The position numbers and the translations under genes are program-made. 7,497 nt of DNA from Gammaproteobacteria bacterium. Lineage in GTDB: Bacteria; Pseudomonadota; Gammaproteobacteria; UBA6429; Thiohalophilaceae. Below are positions 1 to 6,463 of the stretch, piece after piece. The notes beneath the pieces are model-generated. The model was not told where the DNA came from. It made no database searches and saw only the letters and a list, made by a program, of their open reading frames with translations. How positions within the stretch are numbered: the first letter of the stretch is position 1; the number at the start of each line of letters is the position of its first letter. The DNA lies in the NCBI GenBank assembly GCA_029880425.1, contig JAOUOK010000071.1, positions 1-7,497 on the forward strand. The letters are read 5' to 3'.

Positions 1-2
1 AT

Positions 3-1058
3 CCCGCTAACCAGCAAACACATGAGCTGACATTAAAGGCACCGGCACTTCCTGCACCGCTACATTTACTCTATGCCCTGCTCACAGCAAAAGGTTTAAC
101 GCTTAAAGACAGACTCGCTGCAATTCGCTTTGGTCTATATCTCAGGAAAAACAATTACCAATTGAGAACCGATATCTCTGTTACAGATTTATTCAAAGCA
201 ACAAAACAAACCAGTATTTTAATCCAGCAGCTATGGGAACCGTTGTGCCTGTCAATAATGAATACGCCAACTAACGAAGCCTCAGCTAATGTCTTTATGC
301 GGGTATTTAAAGATGCATTTACTAACAAAAGAAAAGATGCCGACCTTCTTTTTCCAATAGTAGATTTATCATATTTATTCCCTGATGCGGCAATTCACTA
401 TATTGAACAACATGGTGGTCAGGTACACCTTCGATCCCGAGTTGAAAATATTAAAGTTAATAATAACCAGGTGGTTTCAGTATCTGCAAAAATAAACAAT
501 GCCGGTATACAAACGATTAAAGCATCCAAGGTGATTATTGCAACCGCACCGCAAAATTTATCTAAGCTCATTAATAACCACACTGCATTAAACTCAATCA
601 ATAATAATATTCAACAGTTAAAGTATGAACCCATCGTTACTGTATACTTACAATACTCAGAAAATACGAAACTCAGTCAGCCTATGCTTGGAATGAGTAA
701 CACAATTACACAATGGATAATTGACCGCGGCGCATTTTGCCAACAACACGGTTTAATCAGTGTTGTGATTAGCGCTTCAGGTAAGCATATGGCAATGGAT
801 GATGATACACTTGCACAGTGTGTTCATGATGAAATCTCACTACTTTTTGCAGAAAAACCAGCACTGATTAAGTCATTCGTTATCCGTGAAAAGCGAGCAA
901 CCTTTTCATGCTCAGTAAATATCAATGCCATACGTCCAGAAAACAAAACCAGCATTAAAGGTCTGTTCCTTGCAGGTGATTTTACTGATACACAGTACCC
1001 TGCAACATTGGAAGGTGCAGTGAGAAGTGGTGCTAAAGCTGCTAACTTAATAATATAA
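3..1058 (+). CDS. hpnE: Hydroxysqualene dehydroxylase HpnE (squalene-associated FAD-dependent desaturase), 5' end outside window
   Basis: FAD-dependent amine-oxidase-fold enzyme. In the known HpnC-HpnD-HpnE route it reduces hydroxysqualene to squalene, the precursor of hopanoids. The frame is open from base 3, so 351 C-terminal residues are visible; family members are usually somewhat over 400 aa, so the N-terminal dinucleotide-binding GxGxxG lies outside the window. Family marks seen: LPAPLHLLYALL followed by the AKGLTLKDRLAAIRF stretch near the left edge, then LWEPLCLSIMNTP and ASANVFMRVFKD, and near the C-terminus the FAD-contacting stretch GLFLAGDFTDTQYPATLEGA. A TTG at 162 could be read as a start, but homologous sequence continues upstream of it, so this is a truncation by the window edge and not a short gene. 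The yciK-like gene follows 12 nt after the stop. hpnC and hpnD, which often lie next to hpnE, may be just upstream. A carotenoid desaturase is a less likely alternative. Confidence 0.9.
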   Translation, partial: PANQQTHELTLKAPALPAPLHLLYALLTAKGLTLKDRLAAIRFGLYLRKNNYQLRTDISVTDLFKATKQTSILIQQLWEPLCLSIMNTPTNEASANVFMRVFKDAFTNKRKDADLLFPIVDLSYLFPDAAIHYIEQHGGQVHLRSRVENIKVNNNQVVSVSAKINNAGIQTIKASKVIIATAPQNLSKLINNHTALNSINNNIQQLKYEPIVTVYLQYSENTKLSQPMLGMSNTITQWIIDRGAFCQQHGLISVVISASGKHMAMDDDTLAQCVHDEISLLFAEKPALIKSFVIREKRATFSCSVNINAIRPENKTSIKGLFLAGDFTDTQYPATLEGAVRSGAKAANLII

Positions 1059-1070
1059 TTTAAACTGAAA

Positions 1071-1847
1071 ATGACTATGAATGAAATAATTAAAATCCCA
1101 GAAAACTTCCAGCCTCAAGATAACTGTCTTAAAGATAAAGTGATTCTCATTACAGGCACAGGTGACGGTATTGGAAAAGAAGCAGCCAAAACCTATGCCC
1201 GTTACGGTGCAACTGTTATATTATTAAGTAAAACAGAAAAAAAGATTGTCGATCTTTATGATGAAATTGTAAATGCGGGCTATCCACAACCTGCCATCAT
1301 CACATTAAACCTGGAGAATGCCACAGCTGATCAATACCTGGAACTCGCACATACCATTGAAACCGAGTTTGGTCACCTTGATGGTTTAGTCCATAACGCA
1401 GCCATGTTTGAAGGCTTAAGCCCGATCACACAGTTTGATAATGAACTCTGGAATCGCATCGTCAAAGTTAATTTACACGCACCTTTCCTGCTATCCCAGT
1501 CTATGATCCCCCTGTTAAATAAATCTGAATCTGCATCAATGATCTTTACAAGCTCAGGTGTTGCCCATAAAGGCCGTGCTTACTGGGGCGCTTATGGAGT
1601 AACAAAAGCTGCAGGTGATAACCTGATGGGCATTCTTGCAGATGAGCTCGAAGTGAATACACCTATAAGGGTGAATAGCATTGATCCGGGGCGTGTACGT
1701 ACACGTATGCGTGCACTTGCATTCCCAGGCGAAAATCCAATGGACAATCCAGCCCCAGAAGAAATAATGGACAGTTACATCTATTTAATGAGTAATGAAA
1801 GTAAAAATATTAATGGTAAGATTATAAGCTGTAGGAATAGTTACTAA
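1071..1847 (+). CDS. yciK: YciK-like short-chain dehydrogenase/reductase
   Basis: NAD(P)-dependent SDR-fold oxidoreductase, cytosolic, 258 aa, close to the usual YciK length of about 250. Visible motifs are the cofactor loop TGTGDGIG (28-35), HNAA (108-111), the active-site Asn134 in KVNLHA, the catalytic Ser in FTSSG (159-163), Tyr175 and Lys179 in YGVTK, and DPGRVRTRMRALAFP (205-219), which matches the YciK-specific PG-TRT-MRA-AFP stretch. The natural substrate of YciK is not established. ATGs at 1071 and 1077 are both possible; neither has a convincing Shine-Dalgarno, and translation may be coupled to hpnE 12 nt upstream. The C-terminal tail (GKIISCRNSY) is unlike the FDAQP-type end I recall for YciK, though no frameshift is apparent. 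Its position behind hpnE suggests, but does not show, a link to isoprenoid lipid metabolism. Confidence 0.87.
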   Translation: MTMNEIIKIPENFQPQDNCLKDKVILITGTGDGIGKEAAKTYARYGATVILLSKTEKKIVDLYDEIVNAGYPQPAIITLNLENATADQYLELAHTIETEFGHLDGLVHNAAMFEGLSPITQFDNELWNRIVKVNLHAPFLLSQSMIPLLNKSESASMIFTSSGVAHKGRAYWGAYGVTKAAGDNLMGILADELEVNTPIRVNSIDPGRVRTRMRALAFPGENPMDNPAPEEIMDSYIYLMSNESKNINGKIISCRNSY

Positions 1848-1873
1848 CAAAAAATAACTAAACCCGTGCTATT

Positions 1874-2239
1874 TTAGCGATATAAAAAAAACAGGTATGC
1901 AGCACATTCAATTGAAATAACCGTCTCACTTTTCACCTGGCTACGGTAAGTTATATAACTTTTTTTAAATAGATCGTAATTAGAAAGTTTCCTGTCAATT
2001 TTTTTGAAGCAGTCCAGTAACACATCGTATTGTTTTAGCATTACAGGATTTAAATTATCAATTAAATGTTGAGTACGGCGTTTGACATCCTCAAACTGTA
2101 ACTTTAAAGGATAATCTTTTGCGTAAACAGATTGCGAGTCACATGAGGCATTAACCAGGTCCTTGATAAGTAACTCAGAAGCCTCAGGTTTCTTTGCTAA
2201 TTCTGAAGTATATTGATTCGTTGCAGTTGTAGCTAACAT
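1874..2239 (-). CDS. Small hypothetical protein of unknown family
   Basis: I do not recognise this protein. From the preferred start it is 121 aa, soluble-looking, rich in Lys, Leu, Asp and Ser and probably mostly alpha-helical. The central stretch FEDVKRRTQHLIDNLNP is followed by a helical segment with LLDCFKKIDRKLSNYDLFKK, and the last residues (AAYLFFLYR) are hydrophobic and aromatic. No catalytic motif, signal peptide or clear membrane segment is visible. The frame extends up to a GTG at 2305 (143 aa) with other ATGs at 2287 and 2260. Only the ATG at 2239 has a good Shine-Dalgarno (AAGGA, 7 nt spacing), so I choose it; the longer N-terminus would contain a short hydrophobic run interrupted by KDG. 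The gene converges on yciK with a 26-nt gap. Paired dyads lie about 110-160 nt upstream of the chosen start. It may encode a lineage-specific protein. Confidence 0.6.
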   Translation of the reverse strand: MLATTATNQYTSELAKKPEASELLIKDLVNASCDSQSVYAKDYPLKLQFEDVKRRTQHLIDNLNPVMLKQYDVLLDCFKKIDRKLSNYDLFKKSYITYRSQVKSETVISIECAAYLFFLYR

Positions 2240-2246
2240 ATATCCA

Positions 2247-2251
2247 TCCTT
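2247..2251 (-). promoter_or_regulatory. Shine-Dalgarno that decides the start of the small hypothetical gene
   Basis: On the minus strand AAGGA is followed by 7 nt (TGGATAT) and then ATG at 2239. The longer candidate starts (GTG at 2305, ATG at 2287 and 2260) have no comparable site, so this favours the 121-aa product over the 143-aa one. Confidence 0.6.
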
Positions 2252-2348
2252 GAAAAGCATCGAGAGAAATAGCAGGTATAGATGCATTTTCTCATTTACA
2301 CTCACTTTAAATCAATCAATTTTACTGTCAGCCGTATCTGAACTTGAT

Positions 2349-2364
2349 GTAGGACTTATCCTAC
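2349..2364. repeat. Perfect 6-bp inverted repeat GTAGGA-CTTA-TCCTAC
   Basis: The arms GTAGGA and TCCTAC pair perfectly across a 4-nt centre. On the + strand a TTTTAT run follows, so it could form a short terminator-like hairpin, but no + strand gene precedes it. On the - strand it lies about 44 nt upstream of the GTG and 110 nt upstream of the preferred ATG of the unknown small gene. It could therefore be an operator for a dimeric regulator; its size and symmetry are compatible with a NarL/FixJ-type site, but no known consensus is claimed. It sits one base from a second, AT-rich dyad. Confidence 0.6.
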
Positions 2365-2365
2365 T

Positions 2366-2396
2366 TTTATATGAATTTTGCTAAAATTTATATAAA
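2366..2396. repeat. AT-rich near-perfect 14-bp inverted repeat
   Basis: The left arm TTTATATGAATTTT (2366-2379) and right arm AAAATTTATATAAA (2383-2396) flank a GCT centre and pair at 13 of 14 positions; the exception is a G opposite a T, which can wobble in RNA. It starts one base after the GTAGGA dyad, so the two form a 48-nt tandem of dyads in the 224-nt gene-free stretch 2306-2529. No promoter hexamers are convincing there, and I see no T-rich tail on the - strand that would make it a terminator for the kinase gene. The remainder, 2397-2529, is AT-rich with nothing I can name. Confidence 0.55.
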
Positions 2397-2529
2397 CACT
2401 CATCATTATTTCTAAAATCATCAAAATAAGTGATAAAAGACAAGTTTAAGCGGCAAGATTGTTTCTTTAACGAATAAATATAAATATTTGAAAATGAAAC
2501 GAGGAAAATGACTTTAGTTGATACCTCAC

Positions 2530-3978
2530 TTATAAACTTTCTGCAAAAGGAATCACGATCCAGAAAGTACTTCCCCGGCCTAATGTACTCTCAACTCCAA
2601 CACTTCCATTCATAAGCTCTATCATATTTTTGGTAATCACCAGGCCAAGACCTGTACCTTCTACTTCACTTTCTGTTTCCAGGCGGGCAAATGAAGTAAA
2701 TAATTTTGCAATGTCATCTCCTGATAAGCCTTTACCAAAATCTGTTATACGAAGACACAGGTTGTTGTTAATTATTTCATCATCAACTATTACCTTACTA
2801 TTATCATTACCATATTTAATTGCATTAGATAAAAGGTTTACCATCACTTGTTTAAAACGGGTGTAATCAGCTTTAATTACATATGCATCACTACTAATAT
2901 TATTAATAATTTCAACCTGGTGTGACTCGGCCAGTGGATTAACCAGGGCTATACTTTGCTTAAGTACATCATTTAAATAAACATCTCCAATATTAAGTTC
3001 TATCTTACCCGCTTCAATTTTAGATAAATCAAGAAGTTCATTTATTAGTGTTATTAAATGATTTCCAGCGGTAATAATCTCATTCACATTACTAACTTGT
3101 ATCTCATTCAAGCTATCTTCTTCAGATATAAGTAACTGTCCAAATCCTAAAATGGCATTCATTGGTGTTCGTAACTCGTGACTCATACCGGAAAGAAAGT
3201 CAGATTTTGTCTGGCTGGCTCTTTCGGCTTTTTCCTTAGCCTGCTCAAGTTGCTTTGTTCGTTCTTTAACAGTTAATTCTAATTTTTCATTGTTTTCATA
3301 AAGCAATAAGTTATATCGACGAATTGCCTTTACTGCCAGGTATTGAACCCATAGAACCAGGAAAAACAATAATGCGATTAATACTATAGTTACAATCATA
3401 GTCATTCTGTTTGTTCTATGTGCTTCATCAATCTCGATTTTTGCCTGTTGTTGCATAGAGTGAATCAACTCATCATATGAATCTCTTATTTTTATTTTTT
3501 GTGGCAAAATCTTTTCATTGAATAGTTTCTTGGCTTTGATAATTTCATTATTATTTGCAAGACGGATAGTTTCTGTCTGATGAACATACACCTTTGAAGT
3601 TTTGCTTAATGTTTTTCTAAAAATATCTTTTTGGATATCGGATAAATTTAACTGCTCAACTTTTTCCCGGCGCACCAGAAATTCCCGGGTCTGCCCGTTA
3701 TATTCCTGTATCAAGTCATCACGTTCAAACGGATCATTTTCATTCAAAATCAGTAACATAATCTCACCGCGGTACCTTGATATATCAGTAAGTTCTTTCA
3801 TTAAAAAATTTAGCGCGTATTGCTTATTGATGACATATTGTAATGACTGGTTACGGTTATCAATTATATAGAGGCCACTACTAATCAAAATAGCCAGCAG
3901 GAGAAAACTAAACAAAAAGCCAACGCTTATTGCACGGGAAGATATATTCTTTACTTCACTGAACATTTTTATAATCAC
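2530..3978 (-). CDS. Membrane sensor histidine kinase, orphan
   Basis: Two-component sensor kinase of the inner membrane, 482 aa from a GTG start. In order: TM1 (about 17-38), a helical extracytoplasmic sensor region (about 40-192) that may be a four-helix bundle, TM2 (about 193-217), a coiled-coil linker (about 224-258) with no recognisable HAMP, the HisKA domain with H-box MSHELRTP (phospho-acceptor His267), and a HATPase_c domain. The ATPase shows N-box NLLSNAIKYG (Asn385), G1 DFGKG (413-417), an F-box around LFTSF, and G2 GTGLGLV (441-447). All key residues are present, so it should be active. There is no C-terminal receiver domain and no response regulator nearby. The signal sensed cannot be told. 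An ATG at codon 5 (3966) is an alternative start; neither has a clear Shine-Dalgarno. Closest in style to kinases of the BarA/hybrid type, but lacking the REC part. Confidence 0.92.
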   Translation of the reverse strand: MIIKMFSEVKNISSRAISVGFLFSFLLLAILISSGLYIIDNRNQSLQYVINKQYALNFLMKELTDISRYRGEIMLLILNENDPFERDDLIQEYNGQTREFLVRREKVEQLNLSDIQKDIFRKTLSKTSKVYVHQTETIRLANNNEIIKAKKLFNEKILPQKIKIRDSYDELIHSMQQQAKIEIDEAHRTNRMTMIVTIVLIALLFFLVLWVQYLAVKAIRRYNLLLYENNEKLELTVKERTKQLEQAKEKAERASQTKSDFLSGMSHELRTPMNAILGFGQLLISEEDSLNEIQVSNVNEIITAGNHLITLINELLDLSKIEAGKIELNIGDVYLNDVLKQSIALVNPLAESHQVEIINNISSDAYVIKADYTRFKQVMVNLLSNAIKYGNDNSKVIVDDEIINNNLCLRITDFGKGLSGDDIAKLFTSFARLETESEVEGTGLGLVITKNMIELMNGSVGVESTLGRGSTFWIVIPFAESL

Positions 3979-3980
3979 TT

Positions 3981-4010
3981 ATTATCAATGACGGAGATTA
4001 TTTTTGTAAA
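3981..4010 (-). promoter_or_regulatory. Possible sigma70 promoter of the histidine kinase gene
   Basis: On the minus strand TTTACA (4005-4010) and GATAAT (3981-3986) are separated by 18 nt; each matches 5 of 6 consensus bases. Initiation about 7 nt past the -10 would fall near 3974, inside the GTG start region. That would favour the ATG at 3966 with a very short leader. In such AT-rich DNA a match of this quality may arise by chance. Confidence 0.25.
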
Positions 4011-4104
4011 ACTTAATAATACTTAACCAGCAGAAAACACACTGTTGATAATAGTATATGAATTTCAATTAAGAAATGTTGTTTAAATTGTTAAGTAAAG
4101 TAAA

Positions 4105-4473
4105 TTATCCTTTATCTTTCATCATTGATTTTAAGTCCGCAAAAGGATTATGTTTTGCAGAATTACCCTTAGATTTCGAGATGGAATTATTCCCCATATG
4201 CGCTTCAAGCTGACGTTGGTGTTCATTATCATGGCAATACAAGCAGAGTAGTTCCCAGTTGCTACCATCTGATGGGTTATTATCGTGATCGTGATCTCGA
4301 TGGTGCACTGTAAGTTCACTTAAGTTTTTCCCGCTGAATTCACGGCTACAGCGTCCACATATATGCGGATACATTTTTAACGCCTGTTCACGATAACCTT
4401 TTGCACGCTCATCCATTTCACGTCGTGCATCCGCGATAACTTTATCCAGTTTTTCTTTATCAATTTTTACCAT
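4105..4473 (-). CDS. yajD: YajD-family HNH nuclease
   Basis: Small cytosolic HNH-fold protein, 122 aa, about the size of E. coli YajD. Zinc-ribbon cysteines are CGRC (Cys39, Cys42) and CLYC (Cys77, Cys80). They flank the HNH core TVHHRDHDHDNNPSDGSNWE (55-74), with the histidine pair at 57-58, Asn72 as the likely HNH asparagine, and HDNEH (81-85) after it. The C-terminal NPFADLKSMM is a YajD hallmark. The N-terminus has a charged helix (about 1-25) before GYREQALKMYP. The biological role of YajD is not established; nuclease activity is inferred from the fold. It is the last gene of a five-gene same-strand run, 27 nt after the DUF3293 gene. AGGA lies 8 nt before its ATG, so it has its own ribosome binding site. 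Confidence 0.93.
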   Translation of the reverse strand: MVKIDKEKLDKVIADARREMDERAKGYREQALKMYPHICGRCSREFSGKNLSELTVHHRDHDHDNNPSDGSNWELLCLYCHDNEHQRQLEAHMGNNSISKSKGNSAKHNPFADLKSMMKDKG

Positions 4474-4481
4474 AACCTGAT

Positions 4482-4485
4482 TCCT
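4482..4485 (-). promoter_or_regulatory. Ribosome binding site of yajD
   Basis: AGGA on the minus strand, 8 nt before the ATG at 4473. It supports this start and independent translation within the run of genes. Confidence 0.5.
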
Positions 4486-4500
4486 ACTTATTTATTTATG

Positions 4501-4944
4501 CTATTCATACCAGACAGGGGTATATTCAAGCGTGACCGTTTTATCTTTTTCAATCCACACATAAGCATTTTGTTCGTATTTTACAGCGAGCTTTTCAGCA
4601 TCTTCTTTTGTTAAACCTAAAATAATATAACCTTCTTCTGCCGGCCAAGTGGGATCTATACCTTTACCAAGAGCTTTATGAAAAATGTATTTTTTTTCTT
4701 TAAGAACATTATATAAATCATTGTTGCGTAGTTTATTTTGTTGGAAATCAATTGCCTCACTGCGTGGATTCCACGCAGTGAGGATAGCTGCAGTTGTAAC
4801 CTTTACCTGTTTGAACACATGATTCACAACTGGTAAATTATCCTCACCAATTTTGATACCGTATTGTTTACCAGCTATAAATATAAAGTAAACCGTATTA
4901 AGATAATGTTGTTCTAAATCAGTATTCATACCTGATACCACCAT
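4501..4944 (-). CDS. DUF3293 domain-containing protein
   Basis: Uncharacterised family, 147 aa, predicted cytosolic. Features typical of DUF3293 are LTAWNPRSE (55-63), the acidic WPAEEGYIILGLTKEDAEKLA (split across 100-120), and QNAYVW (125-130) near the end. No catalytic residues are known for the family, so no activity is assigned. The ATG at 4944 lies 9 nt after the stop of the GIY-YIG gene. A second ATG at codon 6 (4929), preceded by GGTGG 8 nt upstream, fits the usual family N-terminus about as well. The codons of the LTAWNPRSE motif form a 29-nt perfect inverted repeat (listed separately). The next gene, yajD, starts 27 nt downstream. Confidence 0.85.
   Translation of the reverse strand: MVVSGMNTDLEQHYLNTVYFIFIAGKQYGIKIGEDNLPVVNHVFKQVKVTTAAILTAWNPRSEAIDFQQNKLRNNDLYNVLKEKKYIFHKALGKGIDPTWPAEEGYIILGLTKEDAEKLAVKYEQNAYVWIEKDKTVTLEYTPVWYE
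4755..4783. repeat. 29-nt perfect inverted repeat inside the DUF3293 gene
   Basis: The arms CCTCACTGCGTGGA (4755-4768) and TCCACGCAGTGAGG (4770-4783) are exact reverse complements around one central base. In mRNA they could give a stem of about 13 bp with a 3-nt loop. It is markedly more GC-rich than its surroundings. On the coding strand it covers the codons for LTAWNPRSE, the core DUF3293 motif, so the protein constraint and the palindrome coincide. Confidence 0.85.
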
Positions 4945-4953
4945 GCCTTGAAC

Positions 4954-5286
4954 CTAGTTCCACCAAACCGCGAAACCACGCTTACGAAGATGTTCACCCA
5001 GCAAGGCTTCTTTGTACTCAGCTTCTTTTCGGGTTGAAATTGGATTGTACTGCTCAAATAATTTATAACGTAAGCGAAGCCCGTATTTTTTTACATATCG
5101 ATTAGCATGAATCCCGGCTTTATGTTGATCAAATCGTTCATCCGGTGACTTAGCTGTTTGCCCAACATATACACAGGGATAGTCTTCAATATAATCCGGA
5201 TTCATTTCGCGAAACTTCTTAACTGAGAGTACGTCTTTATCAAGGTCAACCACATACAGGTTATATGTTCGTTTCTTTCTTGGCAT
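4954..5286 (-). CDS. GIY-YIG nuclease-like protein
   Basis: Small single-domain protein, 110 aa. The N-terminal strand YNLYVVDLD (8-16) and the strand with CVYVGQT (38-44) correspond to the GIY and YIG elements in a degenerate form. They are followed by the catalytic-type Arg in DERFDQHKAG (49-58, Arg51) and a downstream helix with Glu90 or Glu93 (KEAEYKEAL), the likely metal ligand. The 17-residue insertion between the two strands resembles a subgroup of stand-alone proteobacterial GIY-YIG proteins. Its substrate is unknown; most characterised members cut DNA. The ATG has no evident Shine-Dalgarno; the 25-nt gap from the metallophosphoesterase gene is AT-only apart from a few bases. It ends with TAG 9 nt before the DUF3293 gene, consistent with co-transcription. 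Confidence 0.8.
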   Translation of the reverse strand: MPRKKRTYNLYVVDLDKDVLSVKKFREMNPDYIEDYPCVYVGQTAKSPDERFDQHKAGIHANRYVKKYGLRLRYKLFEQYNPISTRKEAEYKEALLGEHLRKRGFAVWWN

Positions 5287-5311
5287 AACTTTAATTAAAT
5301 ATATTTTAAAT

Positions 5312-6436
5312 TCAAACAGGTTTAATTATGATCTGGCTGATTTCACTCGGTGCTAAAAAGCGCAAGGGTGGCCCCCAGTAACCTGTTCCCCGGCTTACGA
5401 ATATTTGACGTCCAGGCATATGCTCATACAAGCCAGCAAGATAAGGTTGCGCTGTCATCACCAGTAAACCAAAGGGAAATATCTGGCCACCATGGGTATG
5501 GCCACTTAACATCAGGTCACAACGATAATCATCCATCTCACTAATCTGTCGAGGCTGGTGGGCCAATACGATGCATGATTTATTTTGATCCAGCTTATTA
5601 TAAGCAGTTTCTGGATCAGGTGGCATAAAATCGAGTCTGGAACCACTAATATCCGTTAAACCAACAAGGTTAAACTGCTTGTCTCCTTCTCCAATCACCA
5701 CATGCTCATTTAACAAGGGTATAACACCTAACGACTTCATATACTGCACGGTTTCACCTGCGCCGTGAAAATACTCATGATTACCAACGATAAAATAGGT
5801 TGGCGCCTTGATATCTTTTAAAGGATAGAGATCGTATTCAATTTTCCTAATAGCCAAATCGACCAGGTCACCTGTAATAACAACTATATCCGGTTTCAGT
5901 GAATTTGTTTTATCAACCAGCTGTTCTATAAAGTCTCGTTTAATTGTACGACCTACATGGACATCAGTGAGTTGCACGACATTATAGTTATCATAAGGGA
6001 AGTCTTTAATTTTCACCTGTACACGGTTAATTTCAGGAAATTTTACACCCTGGCTAAAGCCCCGTAACAGGTAAGCAAAAGCCGCTACCAGCATAGTGAT
6101 ATCAAAAATGAGTTTTAATGTCCGTCGTTTTGAATGATCAACCGGCACTCTCCTTGAGACTGTTACTGTTAAGTCATAAATCACGGCAACCACAAACAGC
6201 ATGAAAGTCACGCCGATAAAACTACTGCTAATAAAATATAACGCCGGTGAGTCGGGAATAATATTGGTTACAATATCAACAATAAAGAAAATATCCCCTA
6301 GCATTAAAATAATGGGTATAGCTATTAGATAGCCTTTTTTGTCATATGAGACTAAACGCAGGAAACGTCGCCAGGTATAAACATTAAGTAATGCCATTAC
6401 TACTAAAAATACAGTACCAAAAATAAGAAATCGCAT
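5312..6436 (-). CDS. Membrane-anchored calcineurin-like metallophosphoesterase (YkuE/YaeI type)
   Basis: 374 aa. The N-terminal part has about four hydrophobic segments (about 3-21, 38-59, 66-90, 108-125). The C-terminal half is a two-metal phosphoesterase domain with all expected ligands: DVH (Asp158, His160), GDLVD (Asp190), GNHE (Asn219, His220), AHQP (His293) and SGHTHGGQ (His313, His315). The end, FVSRGTGYWGPPLRF (346-360), is typical of the YkuE/YaeI branch, which includes lipid-linked phosphodiesterases such as UDP-2,3-diacylglucosamine hydrolase-like enzymes; the exact substrate cannot be read here. Whether the domain faces the cytoplasm or periplasm depends on the parity of the segments, which I cannot fix. 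AGGA sits 4 nt before the ATG. It lies 27 nt after the 71-aa gene and 25 nt before the GIY-YIG gene. Confidence 0.93.
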   Translation of the reverse strand: MRFLIFGTVFLVVMALLNVYTWRRFLRLVSYDKKGYLIAIPIILMLGDIFFIVDIVTNIIPDSPALYFISSSFIGVTFMLFVVAVIYDLTVTVSRRVPVDHSKRRTLKLIFDITMLVAAFAYLLRGFSQGVKFPEINRVQVKIKDFPYDNYNVVQLTDVHVGRTIKRDFIEQLVDKTNSLKPDIVVITGDLVDLAIRKIEYDLYPLKDIKAPTYFIVGNHEYFHGAGETVQYMKSLGVIPLLNEHVVIGEGDKQFNLVGLTDISGSRLDFMPPDPETAYNKLDQNKSCIVLAHQPRQISEMDDYRCDLMLSGHTHGGQIFPFGLLVMTAQPYLAGLYEHMPGRQIFVSRGTGYWGPPLRFLAPSEISQIIIKPV

Positions 6437-6463
6437 AATATCCTATCGAAGCCTTAATAATAT

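Noticed and set aside
162..1058. Reading hpnE as a complete gene starting at TTG 162
   Set aside because: The same frame is open to base 3 and encodes recognisable HpnE sequence (LPAPLHLL, then the KDRLAAIRF stretch) upstream of the TTG, so the gene is cut by the window edge.
1866..1879. Possible bidirectional terminator between yciK and the small unknown gene (GCTATTTTAGC)
   Set aside because: The stem is only 4 bp, AT-biased, and overlaps the stop of the minus-strand gene; too weak to call.
2349..2370. Rho-independent terminator on the + strand (GTAGGA dyad followed by TTTTAT)
   Set aside because: The shape fits loosely, but no + strand gene precedes it and the T-run is short and broken; it is kept as a dyad without a terminator call.
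2508..2615. 35-codon + strand ORF with GAGG just before its ATG
   Set aside because: The SD-ATG spacing is only 3 nt, most of it is antisense to the 3' end of the kinase gene, and the peptide shows no recognisable feature.
2630..2866. 78-aa + strand ORF opposite the kinase ATPase domain
   Set aside because: A shadow of a strongly supported coding region; it also lacks a convincing start. The same applies to 419-601, 3602-3871, 4131-4319, 5350-5544, 6998-7243 and 7142-7435.
5484..5506. Repeated TGGCCA motifs in the metallophosphoesterase gene
   Set aside because: They fall on codons for the conserved SGHTHGGQ motif and are explained by the protein sequence.
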